Shown piece by piece: positions 1 to 9,492 of a DNA stretch of 48,309 nt. A model generated the notes under the pieces. It did not search any database. It worked only from the letters and a program-made list of their open reading frames with translations, and was not told the origin of the DNA. The first letter of the stretch is position 1, and each line of letters opens with the position of its first letter. The stretch comes from a virus. A program made the translations under genes and the position numbers. The DNA lies in IMG/VR virus record IMGVR_UViG_3300034418_005372, positions 1-48,309 of that record; one strand, 5' to 3'.

Positions 1-1
1 G

Positions 2-1942
2 TCTGGAGTTATATTCCACAATAACGGGAAAACCTGGTATCTACCAAGAGATTACTATTTCTGGATTAACTTCTTACCAATATATGACAAAATAAAAAAG
101 AAGTTTGATTTTCCTCAAGTATGGGATGTACAGTTACATATGTCTTTATACGAAGAATTGGCAGAAATACACTTTAAGCATGCTAGTATTACAAAGAAAA
201 GACAGATAGCATCTTCATATTTTCATATGGGAAAATTAATAAACCGTATCTGGTTTGATGAAGGGGTTGTTCTTAAAATAGGTGCTTCATTAAAAGATTA
301 TATTAACGGTAGTGGTTCATGGAAATTTTTAGATGAATATAAAACATTTTTGAATTCTAGTACAGCATGGTATAGACCTATGAATCCTGATAAAACTTTA
401 TTATGGCAACAAAAAATTGAAGTAACTCAAGGAGGTAGAAAAAAACAAGTAGGTTTAAAAGGTACTATGCAAGGAATGTCTTTTGAGCAATCAGCCACAA
501 AAGGGGTAGGGGGACCTTGTACAATATTCTTCTATGAAGAAGCAGGTATTGCACCTACTATGGATCAAACAGCAGAATACTTATTTCCTGCAATGCAGGC
601 TGGTGATATTACAACAGGATTATTTATTGGTGCAGGATCAGTAGGTAACTTAAAAGATTGTGAACCGCTGAAAGCTATGACTTTATACCCAGAAGACAAT
701 TCTATATATCCAGTAGATACAGATCTTATAGATGACAAAGGAACTGTTGGTAAATCAGGTTTATTTATTCCTGAACAATGGGGTATGCCACCACATATTG
801 ATAATTACGGTAACTCTCTAGTAGAACAAGCATTATTAGCTCTGGAAGAAAAATTTGCTGACTGGAAGAAAAAATTACGTCCTGAACTTTATCAGTTGAG
901 GATATCTCAGCACCCAAGAAATATAAAAGAAGCTTTTGATTACAGAGAAGAGTCTAAATTCCCTCTTACATTAGTAGGAGACCAAAAGAAAAAAATAGAA
1001 GATAAAGAGTATCCTTATGAACTAATTGATTTATCAGAAAGCTTACAAGGAGAGCTTATAGTTAAGAAAACAAATAAAGCACCAATCAGCACGTTTCCTA
1101 TTAAGCTTAATGAAGAAGATAAAACAGGTTCATTAGTAGTGTGGGAAAGACCTGAACCAAATGCACCTTTTGCTATGTATCTAGCGTCAATTGACCCTGT
1201 TTCAGAAGGTAAAACAACTACATCAGAATCATTGTGTTCTATCTATGTGTATAAGACAGGAACAGAAGTAAAACGTTATACAGAAGAGTCAGTACAAACA
1301 TTTGTAGAGGGTGATAAAATTGTAGCTGCATGGTGTGGTAGATTTGATGATATTAATGAAACACATAAAAGATTAAGACTTATTATTGAATGGTATAATG
1401 CATGGACACTTGTTGAAAATAATATATCTTTGTTTATTCAATATATGATTAAAGAACGTAAGCAAAAATATTTAGTACCAAAAAATCAGATGTTGTTTTT
1501 AAAAGAAGCTCAATCTAATAAATCAGTATATGCAGAGTACGGATGGAAAAATACTGGTACAATATTTAAAGCGCACTTACTTAATTATCTTATAGAGTAT
1601 TTAAATGAAGTTGTGGATGAAGATATACAAGAAGATGGTACTATAACTAAAAAGCATTACGGAATAAGAAGAATTCCTGATCCTATGGCAATGGTAGAGA
1701 TGGAACAATACCGTGACGGAGTCAATGTGGATAGATTAGTATCATTAGCAGCTTTAATTGCATTTGTAAAAATTAGAGAATCAAATTCTGTTAGACCAGT
1801 AAGGATTGAAAATGAAATAGAAGGGAACTTGCAAAATTCAGGAAATTTATATAAATTAAGTAGTAGTCCCTTTAGAAATATAGGAAGTAAAAAAGGTTAT
1901 TCAAAAGGTGTGAAGAAAACACCATTTAAACGCATACGTTGA
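2..1942 (+). CDS. terL: Terminase large subunit, 5' partial
   Basis: This is the DNA-packaging motor, an ATPase plus nuclease that docks on the portal. The reading frame is open from base 2 without a stop, and the segment before the first ATG at 140 (WYLPRDYYFWINFLPIYDK, then FPQVWD) is typical of crAss terminases, so the true start lies outside the window and the ATG at 140 is internal. Counting from that ATG, the ATPase P-loop region is residues 18-27 (TKKRQIASSY), Walker B is TIFFYEEAG near 130, and the RNase H-like nuclease shows acidic residues in ASIDPV, LVENN and VNVDRL. The P-loop lacks the usual Gly-Lys; I recall the same deviation in related crAss terminases. The TGA stop overlaps the portal ATG by one base and is followed in frame by a second TGA. 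Family assignment is confident. Confidence 0.95.
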   Translation, partial: SGVIFHNNGKTWYLPRDYYFWINFLPIYDKIKKKFDFPQVWDVQLHMSLYEELAEIHFKHASITKKRQIASSYFHMGKLINRIWFDEGVVLKIGASLKDYINGSGSWKFLDEYKTFLNSSTAWYRPMNPDKTLLWQQKIEVTQGGRKKQVGLKGTMQGMSFEQSATKGVGGPCTIFFYEEAGIAPTMDQTAEYLFPAMQAGDITTGLFIGAGSVGNLKDCEPLKAMTLYPEDNSIYPVDTDLIDDKGTVGKSGLFIPEQWGMPPHIDNYGNSLVEQALLALEEKFADWKKKLRPELYQLRISQHPRNIKEAFDYREESKFPLTLVGDQKKKIEDKEYPYELIDLSESLQGELIVKKTNKAPISTFPIKLNEEDKTGSLVVWERPEPNAPFAMYLASIDPVSEGKTTTSESLCSIYVYKTGTEVKRYTEESVQTFVEGDKIVAAWCGRFDDINETHKRLRLIIEWYNAWTLVENNISLFIQYMIKERKQKYLVPKNQMLFLKEAQSNKSVYAEYGWKNTGTIFKAHLLNYLIEYLNEVVDEDIQEDGTITKKHYGIRRIPDPMAMVEMEQYRDGVNVDRLVSLAALIAFVKIRESNSVRPVRIENEIEGNLQNSGNLYKLSSSPFRNIGSKKGYSKGVKKTPFKRIR

Positions 1943-4710
1943 TGAAGATATATAACGCATTAGATTTAAAGAAAGGTGCAAAAGCAGAACATAATAGATT
2001 ATGGTCTGTTTCACAACCCTTACAGTTTCTTTCAAAAAAAGAAAAAGATGACCAATGGGCATCATGGAATATAGACTGGCTAGAGTGGAACGGTATTAAG
2101 CAAATACGCAGAAATGCTAGAAAGCTTATGAAGAACTATAAGCTAGCAGAAGGCATCATTGATAAGAATGATTATTTAGTTGAAGAAGACAATGAGATGA
2201 AAGACATTGTCCAACAACTAGCTTCTGATGATGAGAATGATGCATTAGAATTAAAGTTTTATCCTATAATCCCTAATGTTATAAATACACTTGTTGCAGA
2301 ATTTGCCAAAAGGAATACAAGAGTAAGTTTTAGAGCAGTTGATGAATATACTTATAATGAAATATTAGAACGTAAAAGAAGTGATATTGAAAGTGTATTA
2401 GTACAGTATGCAGAAGCAAAGCTTGTAAACAAGATGATTCAAATGGGTGCAGATCCTAATGATCCTGAAATTGCAAAAGTAATGCAGGATGAATTATCAC
2501 AAGATAAATTAAAACAACTACCAGAGATTCAAGATTTCTATGCTAAAGACTATGAAGTAATTGCTGAAAAATGGGCATCTAAACAACATATTATAGATGA
2601 GGAAAGATTTAAAATGGATGAGTTAGAAGAAACAGCATTCCGTGATAAATTAATTACAGATAGAGAGTTTTGGCATTTTAGAATGATGGAAGATGATTAT
2701 GAAGTTGAACTATGGAATCCTGTTCTTACTTTTTATCATAAATCTCCAGATGCAAGATATATCTCTGATTCTAACTGGGTAGGTAAGATTGAAATGATGA
2801 CCGCTGCAGATGTTATTGATAAATACGGTTGGATGATGAATGAAGATCAGTTAACATCATTACAACAACATTATCCAATAGGTGCTGCAGGATATCCTAT
2901 TGCAGGTTATCAAAATGATGGAACTTTCTATGATGCTACAAAATCATATGAGTGGAATACAGGTTCACCATCATTACAGTATAGACAGCTTACTTCAATG
3001 AGAGATAATTTTGTTTATAATGGTGATGATATCATAGAATGGGTATTAGGAGAATCAGAAGATTACTTATCTGACGGTGCACCTAATATGTTACGTGTTA
3101 CAACAGCATACTGGAAATCACAAGTTAAAATAGGACACCTTACTAAAATTGATGATGCAGGTAGAGTTTTTACAGATATTATAACAGAAGATTATGATAT
3201 AACTGACAAACCTATTTATAATACTACTTTAGTTAAAAATAAAACTAGACAAAATTTAGTATTTGGTGAGCATATAGAGTGGGTGTGGATTAATAATGTA
3301 TGGGGAGGAGTAAAGATAGGTCCTAACGCTCCTACCTTTTTAGGTATAGAAAACTCAGGAGGAATTAATCCAATTTATTTAGGTATAAATCAAAATAATA
3401 TTAAACCTCTTAAATTTCAATTTAAAGGTGAGAATACATTATATGGAGCAAAATTACCTGTTGAAGGAAGAGTATTTTCTGATAGAAATACTAGATCACA
3501 TTCACTTGTAGATGCAATGAAACCTTTCCAGATTGGATACAATATAGTAAATAATCAAATCTCTGATATATTAATTGATGAGATTGGTACAGTTATTATG
3601 TTAGATCAAAATACTTTACCTAAACATTCATTAGGTGAAGATTGGGGTAAAGGTAATTTAGCTAAAGCATATGTTGCAATGAAAGATTTCAGCATGTTAC
3701 CTTTAGACACATCTATTACAAATACAGAGAATGCATTAAACTTTAATCATTTTCAACAACTTGATCTTTCTCAAACTCAACGTTTGATGTCAAGAATTCA
3801 GTTATCACAATATTTTAAACAACAAGCATATGAGCAAGTAGGTGTATCATTACCACGTATGGCACAACAGTTAGGTACTAATGTTACTGCTACAGAAGTA
3901 GAACAAGTTCAAGCTGGTTCATACGCGCAAACAGAAATGCATTTTGTTGAGCATTGTGATCATTTAATGCCTAGAGTACATCAAATGAGAACTGATCTTG
4001 CTCAATGGTATCATTCAACAAAATCATCTATTAGACTTCAGCATATGACTTCATTAGATGAAAGAGTTAATTTTGAAATCAATGGTCAAGATTTAATGCT
4101 TAGAGATATCAATGTATATTGTTCTACAAAAGCTAATCATAGACAAATGTTAGAAAGAATGCAACAGTTAGCAGTTCAGAATAATACAACTGGAGCTTCT
4201 ATATATGATTTAGGAAAAGTAATGCAAGCAGATTCTATGGGTGCTTTAGAAAGTACATTAAAAGCTGTAGAAGAAAAAGCTCAAAGACAAATTCAAGAAC
4301 AACGTGCTCATGAACAGCAAATGGCTGAGATGCAGATGCAACAAGCTGAAAAAGAAAAAGCAATGGAACTTGATGCTGAAGCTAGAGAAAATGAAAAAGA
4401 TAGACGTAAGGATATTATGGTTGCTGAGATTAGAGCTGCAGGATACGGTTCTATGCAAGATATAAATCAAAACTTACAGTCTGACTTTAAAGATACTTTA
4501 GATGCTTTAAAACAAACTGAATCTTATAAAGAAACAATGTCTATTCAAGCAGATAAGCAAAATTCAAATAGACAACAGCACATGGATAAGATGAATTTGA
4601 AGCGTGAAGAAATGATTATGAAACGTGATATGAAAGAAAAAGATTTACAAATAGCGCGTGAAAATAAAAATCAATATGATTTAAAAAGTAAGAAAGATGA
4701 AAAAAAATAA
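1942..4710 (+). CDS. Portal protein
   Basis: The portal forms the dodecameric ring at one capsid vertex through which DNA is packaged and ejected. The protein has 922 residues and sits directly after the terminase, as in crAss-like phages, with a one-base overlap (TGATG). I choose the ATG at 1942 rather than the in-frame TTG at 1939. The central part has long mixed alpha/beta segments rich in Trp and Tyr, consistent with portal stem and wing domains. From about residue 757 to the end it becomes a long, highly charged Gln/Glu/Lys/Met-rich helix, probably a coiled-coil crown reaching into the capsid. Length and position fit crAss portals, and no catalytic motif is expected. The identification rests on synteny and overall sequence character. 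Confidence 0.88.
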   Translation: MKIYNALDLKKGAKAEHNRLWSVSQPLQFLSKKEKDDQWASWNIDWLEWNGIKQIRRNARKLMKNYKLAEGIIDKNDYLVEEDNEMKDIVQQLASDDENDALELKFYPIIPNVINTLVAEFAKRNTRVSFRAVDEYTYNEILERKRSDIESVLVQYAEAKLVNKMIQMGADPNDPEIAKVMQDELSQDKLKQLPEIQDFYAKDYEVIAEKWASKQHIIDEERFKMDELEETAFRDKLITDREFWHFRMMEDDYEVELWNPVLTFYHKSPDARYISDSNWVGKIEMMTAADVIDKYGWMMNEDQLTSLQQHYPIGAAGYPIAGYQNDGTFYDATKSYEWNTGSPSLQYRQLTSMRDNFVYNGDDIIEWVLGESEDYLSDGAPNMLRVTTAYWKSQVKIGHLTKIDDAGRVFTDIITEDYDITDKPIYNTTLVKNKTRQNLVFGEHIEWVWINNVWGGVKIGPNAPTFLGIENSGGINPIYLGINQNNIKPLKFQFKGENTLYGAKLPVEGRVFSDRNTRSHSLVDAMKPFQIGYNIVNNQISDILIDEIGTVIMLDQNTLPKHSLGEDWGKGNLAKAYVAMKDFSMLPLDTSITNTENALNFNHFQQLDLSQTQRLMSRIQLSQYFKQQAYEQVGVSLPRMAQQLGTNVTATEVEQVQAGSYAQTEMHFVEHCDHLMPRVHQMRTDLAQWYHSTKSSIRLQHMTSLDERVNFEINGQDLMLRDINVYCSTKANHRQMLERMQQLAVQNNTTGASIYDLGKVMQADSMGALESTLKAVEEKAQRQIQEQRAHEQQMAEMQMQQAEKEKAMELDAEARENEKDRRKDIMVAEIRAAGYGSMQDINQNLQSDFKDTLDALKQTESYKETMSIQADKQNSNRQQHMDKMNLKREEMIMKRDMKEKDLQIARENKNQYDLKSKKDEKK

Positions 4711-4793
4711 TTCTATAGCGTTATACTAGAAAATTATTTATTATTTATCTAAATTTTTTAAATATATTATGTTTATTTTTAATAATATTGTAA

Positions 4794-4803
4794 CTATATT
4801 ATA
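4794..4803 (+). promoter_or_regulatory. Late promoter-like motif (copy 1)
   Basis: CTATATTATA lies in a 123-base AT-rich gap between the portal and scaffold genes, 30 bases before the scaffold ATG. It is a one-mismatch copy of the TTATATTATA element seen before several other gene groups here. A GTTTA lies about 22 bases upstream, where other copies have TTGTA. It is inferred to be a promoter from recurrence and position only. Confidence 0.4.
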
Positions 4804-4833
4804 ATAAGTCAGTCATAAACAAAAACCAATGTT

Positions 4834-6147
4834 ATGAATAAAAAAGAAGAAAGTACTAATGTTCAACAAATTGATATTGATATTGATGAATTATTAGGAA
4901 CAGGGTCAGACTCAATTATGTTAGCTGATGAAACGTCATCAGAAACTAAAGAAAAGAAAAGTGTTTTTTCACCAATGGACCCTGATTTATCGTTCCTTGA
5001 CAAACCGGAAACTCCGGTTAAAGAAACTAAAGTAGATGATGAAACAAAATCAAATGCTGAAACTACAGATAATGGTCAATTAGAAACTGTGGTTGATGAA
5101 AGTGATGATGATGATTTTGATCCATTGGCTATACCTAATGATTCTACTGATGATCAAAATGATAATTCAGAAAATGAAAAGAAAACAGGTAGACCAACGG
5201 CATTAGTTACAGCTGCAAAAAAATTAATTGAAAAAGGAATTCTTACACCTTTTGTAAATGATAAAGGTGAAGAAGAGTCTGTTGAAAATTATACAGCTGA
5301 AGATTTTGAAGAATTAATTTCACAAAATTTAGATTACAAGTATAATCAAGAATTACCTGAGAAATTTATTCAAGCTTTACCTGATGAATTACAAAGAGCT
5401 TATCATTATGTAGCTGAAGGAGGTACAGATTTAAAAGGTATGTTTGCTGCGTTATCAGCTTCTACAGAGATTAAACAATTAGATCCTTCAAAAGAATCTC
5501 ATCAAAAACAAATCATTAGAAATTACTTAAGTGCTACTAAATATGGTACACCAGAAGAAATTGAAGATGAGTTATACGCATTAGAAGATAGAGGTGATTT
5601 AGAAAAGAAAGCTATGCAGTTTAAACCTAAGTTGGATAAAATGCAAGATGAGATTGTAAATCAAAGAATTGCAAGACAACAGGCTGAAACACAACGTAGG
5701 CAACAAGCATCACAAATGTATATTGATAGTGTATATTCTACTTTAGAAAAAGGTGAGTTGAATGGATTACAATTAGACAATAAAACTCAGAATATGTTAT
5801 ATTCAGGTTTAGTACAATCTAATCATCCATCAATGAGCGGAAATGGGCATACAAATCTTTTAGGAGCTTTATTAGAAAAATACCAATGGGGTACAGAAAA
5901 AGAAGCACCTAGACATGATTTAATTGCTGAAGCATTGTGGTTATTAGCAGATCCTGATGGATATAAAACTAAATTAAGATCAGGTATTGAAAAAGAAACA
6001 CATGAAAAAACTTTAAGAACTTTAAAAACTACTGAGCAGTCAAATAGAACAGGAAGTAGTTATAACAGTTCTGATAATGAAACAAAAACACCAAGAGGTC
6101 ATAGCAGAGGTATACCGAAGCAAAGAAAAAACTTCTTTGGAAGATAA
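4834..6147 (+). CDS. Capsid scaffold-type protein
   Basis: This 437-residue protein lies between the portal and the major capsid protein, where tailed phages normally encode the scaffold. Residues 1-115 are very acidic and disordered (runs of Asp/Glu, including DESDDDDFD). The middle, about 120-300, is helical, and residues about 245-290 contain a Gln/Arg/Ala-rich segment that could form a coiled coil. The C-terminus, about 385-437, is Ser/Thr-rich and basic, ending KQRKNFFGR, which is the polarity usual for scaffolds that hold the MCP through a basic tail. No protease motif is visible. It is likely co-transcribed with the MCP from the motif at 4794. The role is inferred from position and composition; an internal core protein is the main alternative. 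Confidence 0.7.
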   Translation: MNKKEESTNVQQIDIDIDELLGTGSDSIMLADETSSETKEKKSVFSPMDPDLSFLDKPETPVKETKVDDETKSNAETTDNGQLETVVDESDDDDFDPLAIPNDSTDDQNDNSENEKKTGRPTALVTAAKKLIEKGILTPFVNDKGEEESVENYTAEDFEELISQNLDYKYNQELPEKFIQALPDELQRAYHYVAEGGTDLKGMFAALSASTEIKQLDPSKESHQKQIIRNYLSATKYGTPEEIEDELYALEDRGDLEKKAMQFKPKLDKMQDEIVNQRIARQQAETQRRQQASQMYIDSVYSTLEKGELNGLQLDNKTQNMLYSGLVQSNHPSMSGNGHTNLLGALLEKYQWGTEKEAPRHDLIAEALWLLADPDGYKTKLRSGIEKETHEKTLRTLKTTEQSNRTGSSYNSSDNETKTPRGHSRGIPKQRKNFFGR

Positions 6148-6187
6148 ATAGTAAATTTTTTAATTAATATATAAAACCTGTTACAAA

Positions 6188-7816
6188 ATGAGTACACCAA
6201 GTTTTAACAACGGCTTGTTTTTAAGAGATACTGCGTATCAAGCAAGCTCACACGTTGATTCATATCACTTAGCTAACATGCTAAAGGATGCAGAACCTAT
6301 GGACATGGGACCAGTAGATATCTGGGCTATGACACAAAAGGTTGAAATGCCTCTTTATCAAATGTCAAGCTTTGGTGGTAAGAATGTAATTGAAGTGGAC
6401 AATGTCAGAGGTGAGTATAAATGGCAAACTCCTATTTCTCAGGATTTACCATATGTTACTGAAGACGTTGAGCCTAAAAACCTTAGAAAAGGTATTGACG
6501 GAACTACGTTCAAAATCAAATTGAACAAGAGAGAGTTTGGTCACGGAGACATCATTACTTATGATAAGTATAACGGTGTCGAGTTAATTGTTTCTTCAGA
6601 AGAAGATATCTTACCATTAGGTGATGGATTTATCTACACTGTAAGTTTAGTTAACAATGACTCTTACAAATTCTTAGACAATAAGTTTTTGAAATCTGGA
6701 ACTAAATTCTTTAGAAAAGGTTCTGCAAGAGGTGAATACGGAGAAAGATTCTCTGATATCACAACTAAGTCTGGTTACAGAGAATTCTACAACTACGTAG
6801 GAGGTTCTGAAGCTCACGTACACTATTCAATCTCTTCTAGAGCTGACATGATGATTAAAGGAGGAATGAATGCTGACGGTACAGTTCCTGTAACTGAGAT
6901 CTGGAGAAACTTTGACAAATCTATGGATCCATCAGTTTCTTCTATTGAAGATATGGTAGGAAGAATGGGTAAAGACTACGTTAAAAGAGCAATTGCTAAC
7001 GGAGATTTATCTAGAACTTTCTTAACATCATTAGAAGCAGCTCACTTGACTAAAATTGCTACGGATATTGAGACTTACTTAATGTGGGGTCACGGAGGTA
7101 GAGTTAGACAAGACGGTCCAGATGATATCAGATTATCTGTAGGTTTATGGAAGCAGTTAGATAACTCTTTCAAAAGAGTATACAACAAGTCTTCTTTCAA
7201 CTTAGAATTATTTAGAGCTGAGCTTTATAACTTCTACAACGGAAGAGTTGACTTTACTGGTCCAGATCCACAAAGAAAAATTGTAGTTCAAACTGGTATG
7301 GGAGGAATGAGAATGGTAAATGAAGCTATTAAGCGTGAGGCAGCATCTCAAAACTTCTCAATTGATCCTTCTGATAAATCAGGTATTGGAGCTATCAAAG
7401 GTCAAGGAATGAACTTAGGATTTGGATATGCATACACTAGTTATGTAATTCCTTTCTTAGCAAACGTAGAGTTTGTAATTAACCCTGCATTTGACAATGT
7501 TCATACTAATGACATTGAAAACCCAATCATTGATGGTCACCCATTATCATCTTATTCATTCATCATTTTTGATATTACTGATAACACAAATGACAACATC
7601 TACATGTTGAAATTAAAGTATGATTCAGAATTAAAATGGTGGTACCAAAATGGTACAATGGATTACATGGGTAGAACTCAAGGATTCCAATCTTCAGGTC
7701 AGTTTAACGGATATAGAGTTTATATGACTCAATGTATGCCTGCAATCTGGGTTAAAGATCCAACTAAAGTATTAAAAATTGTAATGAGAAACCCTATTAC
7801 AGGAGGATCATTCTAA
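6188..7816 (+). CDS. Major capsid protein
   Basis: This is the crAss major capsid protein, expected to take the HK97 fold and form the icosahedral shell. It has 542 residues and many segments conserved in crAss MCPs: EAHVHYSISSRA, EAAHLTKIATDIETYLMWG, QTGMGGMRMVNEAI, NPIIDGHPLSSYSFIIFDIT and the C-terminal DPTKVLKIVMRNPITGG. The insertion around residues 115-185 (GHGDIITYD to KGSARGEYGERF) corresponds to the additional surface domain of this family. Codon choice differs from its neighbours: AAC, TAC, TTC and GAC are much commoner, as expected for the most strongly translated gene. A strong terminator follows at 7830, so it ends the scaffold-capsid transcription unit. Confidence 0.95.
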   Translation: MSTPSFNNGLFLRDTAYQASSHVDSYHLANMLKDAEPMDMGPVDIWAMTQKVEMPLYQMSSFGGKNVIEVDNVRGEYKWQTPISQDLPYVTEDVEPKNLRKGIDGTTFKIKLNKREFGHGDIITYDKYNGVELIVSSEEDILPLGDGFIYTVSLVNNDSYKFLDNKFLKSGTKFFRKGSARGEYGERFSDITTKSGYREFYNYVGGSEAHVHYSISSRADMMIKGGMNADGTVPVTEIWRNFDKSMDPSVSSIEDMVGRMGKDYVKRAIANGDLSRTFLTSLEAAHLTKIATDIETYLMWGHGGRVRQDGPDDIRLSVGLWKQLDNSFKRVYNKSSFNLELFRAELYNFYNGRVDFTGPDPQRKIVVQTGMGGMRMVNEAIKREAASQNFSIDPSDKSGIGAIKGQGMNLGFGYAYTSYVIPFLANVEFVINPAFDNVHTNDIENPIIDGHPLSSYSFIIFDITDNTNDNIYMLKLKYDSELKWWYQNGTMDYMGRTQGFQSSGQFNGYRVYMTQCMPAIWVKDPTKVLKIVMRNPITGGSF

Positions 7817-7829
7817 GAATACCTATATT

Positions 7830-7860
7830 AGGTAGGGGATTAATTTCCCCTACCTTTTTT
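7830..7860 (+). terminator. Rho-independent terminator after MCP gene
   Basis: A perfect 10-bp stem, AGGTAGGGGA (7830-7839) paired with TCCCCTACCT (7846-7855), closes a 6-base loop and runs into a T tract at 7855-7860. It begins 13 bases after the MCP stop codon and separates this unit from the next promoter-like motif at 7875. Confidence 0.92.
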
Positions 7861-7874
7861 ATTTTTAAAGTCAG

Positions 7875-7884
7875 TTATATTATA
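7875..7884 (+). promoter_or_regulatory. Late promoter-like motif (copy 2)
   Basis: TTATATTATA, an exact copy of the recurring element, lies 23 bases before the ATG at 7908 and directly after the MCP terminator, which is where a new transcription unit should begin. Confidence 0.5.
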
Positions 7885-7907
7885 AACAAACCAACAAATT
7901 AATTATT

Positions 7908-9050
7908 ATGGCAAAGAAATCTGTAAATCAAGTAGAAGGTGAAACAGTAGAAGTTAAAGGTGCACCTGAATTATCAGCACCAATTCAACCTTCAGTACCA
8001 GAATCATTGAGAACAAAAATTGTTACAAAAAAGAAAAAAGATCCTAATGCTTTCAAAAGTATTTTTGAAAAAGTAGGTAAAATTACTGTAAAACCATTTG
8101 TTGATCCTAATAAAGAAAATATGGGATTAGAAGATTACGGTTATGTTCTTTTTCCTGGTACATATCATGAAGAACAATTAGCTGCAATTGAAAGAAACGG
8201 TTTAGTAAGATTTATTACAGGTTTAGATGAATTTGCTCCTGAAGTTCAAAACATTAGAGATGAAGAACAAAAAGAAGCAGTTATTTTTAACATCAGATCT
8301 GTTGTTTCACATTTAGAAAAATTATTAGCAACTAATGTAATTGATCCAGAGGATTCAGATTTTTGGGCAAAAGTTAAATTATTAAGACCTGAGCATTTTG
8401 AGTTTTGGGGTAAGATATCATTAAGATGTGGTAATGAACCTATTCATTTAGATCCAGCAAATGATCCTTATGATTTAATTAAATATATGGCAATTGAAGC
8501 AGGAGGATTTGATTTAATTGGTAAATCATTTGAAGATGCAAATGCTCAAGCTGTTGCTCCTAAATTCTTTTTAGATAAAGAAGTACATACTGTATCTAAT
8601 AGAACTACATACAAAAAATTACGTAATGCTGCAATTGGATTACTTGATGAGATGTATAACAAGTTTCCTAAAAAATTATTTTATGTTACTAAAATATTAG
8701 ATTCAGATAGTGCATCATATAAAATTACTACACCATTGGATATTCTTTATGATGTAATGGATGAGTATATCAACGGTTATGGAATGGAGACAAATAAATC
8801 TAAAGCTGCTGAAATGTTTAGTGCAACTGCAGAATTAGATATGGAAACTTTAAAATTAAAAGCTATTGTTAAAGACGCTACATTTTTTAAGTTTATTCAA
8901 TTAAAAACTGACGGTATGTTATATCATGCAGCATCTTCTACAATGTTAGGAAGAAATGTATCAGATGTAGTAATGTATTTAAAAAATCCTTTAAATGAAG
9001 ATGTGCTAATTAGAGTACTAAATGAAGTTGAGGATTTTTGGAAAGATTAA
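7908..9050 (+). CDS. Conserved crAss virion protein after MCP
   Basis: This 380-residue protein has no catalytic motif that I recognise. Residues 1-50 are disordered and end in a basic patch (KIVTKKKKDPNAFKS). The rest is a compact, mostly helical domain with strings I associate with the conserved gene downstream of the MCP in crAss-like phages: EDYGYVLFPGTYHEEQLAAI, GLDEFAPEVQNI, IEAGGFDLIGKSFEDA and LKNPLNEDVL. Position right after the capsid gene suggests a capsid-interior or portal-vertex component, but that is inference. It appears to have its own promoter-like motif at 7875 and no terminator of its own. Confidence 0.7.
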   Translation: MAKKSVNQVEGETVEVKGAPELSAPIQPSVPESLRTKIVTKKKKDPNAFKSIFEKVGKITVKPFVDPNKENMGLEDYGYVLFPGTYHEEQLAAIERNGLVRFITGLDEFAPEVQNIRDEEQKEAVIFNIRSVVSHLEKLLATNVIDPEDSDFWAKVKLLRPEHFEFWGKISLRCGNEPIHLDPANDPYDLIKYMAIEAGGFDLIGKSFEDANAQAVAPKFFLDKEVHTVSNRTTYKKLRNAAIGLLDEMYNKFPKKLFYVTKILDSDSASYKITTPLDILYDVMDEYINGYGMETNKSKAAEMFSATAELDMETLKLKAIVKDATFFKFIQLKTDGMLYHAASSTMLGRNVSDVVMYLKNPLNEDVLIRVLNEVEDFWKD

Positions 9051-9060
9051 AATATTTTAA

Positions 9061-9070
9061 TTATATTATA
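9061..9070 (+). promoter_or_regulatory. Promoter-like motif (copy 3), unusual spacing
   Basis: TTATATTATA matches the recurring element exactly and lies in the only gap before the small-basic-protein cassette. It ends just 2 bases before the ATG at 9073, so if it acts as a -10 element the transcript would start at or after that ATG. Either the motif is not a simple -10 box, or this copy serves the later genes of the cassette, or it is chance in AT-rich DNA. Confidence 0.3.
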
Positions 9071-9072
9071 AT

Positions 9073-9288
9073 ATGAAACTTTTACAATATTTGGCATATA
9101 AGAAAGGAGGATCTACTAAAAGTAGAGTAAATGAATCCGGTAATTATACTAAACCAGGTTTACGTAAAAGACTTTTCAATAGTATTAAAGCAGGAAGCAA
9201 AGGGGGTAGACCAGGACAATGGTCTGCCCGCAAAGCTCAAATGTTAGCAAAGAAATATAAAGCTGCCGGAGGTGGATATAAAAATTAA
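9073..9288 (+). CDS. Small basic protein, GQWSARKAQ family
   Basis: This 71-residue, strongly basic protein carries a compact motif running from GNYTKPGLRKRLFNSIKAG through GGRPGQWSARKAQMLAKKYK to a final GGGYK. I know this motif as a small conserved family found in many phages and in nucleocytoplasmic large DNA viruses (I believe the Pfam DUF6321 type). Its function has not been established to my knowledge, but size, charge and company suggest DNA binding or condensation inside the virion. The N-terminus has AYKKGG (residues 8-13), the same Gly-Gly signature found repeatedly in the cargo proteins downstream. It is the first gene of a cassette of six small proteins. Confidence 0.75.
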   Translation: MKLLQYLAYKKGGSTKSRVNESGNYTKPGLRKRLFNSIKAGSKGGRPGQWSARKAQMLAKKYKAAGGGYKN

Positions 9289-9293
9289 TTGTT

Positions 9294-9485
9294 ATGAGTA
9301 ATGATAAATTTATATTAGACGTTAAGTTTTCTAAAGCTGATTCATATGCTACAAAAAAATACAATATGAAAAAAGGTGATCATATTTCTAAGTATAATAA
9401 GTACTTAGAAGTTAAAGAATCTTTTGAAGCTGGATTTGAAGAAGCTTTAAAAACTGTGAAAAATTTTCCAAATATATTTAATTGA
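9294..9485 (+). CDS. Small Lys-rich hypothetical protein
   Basis: This is a 63-residue protein that I do not recognise. It is rich in Lys and aromatic residues but also has several Glu, so it is less basic than its neighbours. The C-terminal half (ESFEAGFEEALKTVKNF) looks like an amphipathic helix. It lies 5 bases after the previous gene and 7 before the next, in the middle of the basic cassette, which is the main support for it being real. It ends with TGA followed immediately by in-frame TAA. Confidence 0.6.
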   Translation: MSNDKFILDVKFSKADSYATKKYNMKKGDHISKYNKYLEVKESFEAGFEEALKTVKNFPNIFN

Positions 9486-9492
9486 TAAAGTC

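Noticed and set aside
17-55. NNGKTW near the window start as a Walker A motif of the terminase
   Set aside because: It precedes WYLPRDYYFW, which belongs to the N-terminal segment of crAss terminases; the ATPase P-loop position by spacing to Walker B is KKRQIASSY at about 194-220.
1939-1941. TTG as the portal start codon
   Set aside because: An ATG follows immediately at 1942 and gives the usual one-base stop-start overlap with the terminase gene.
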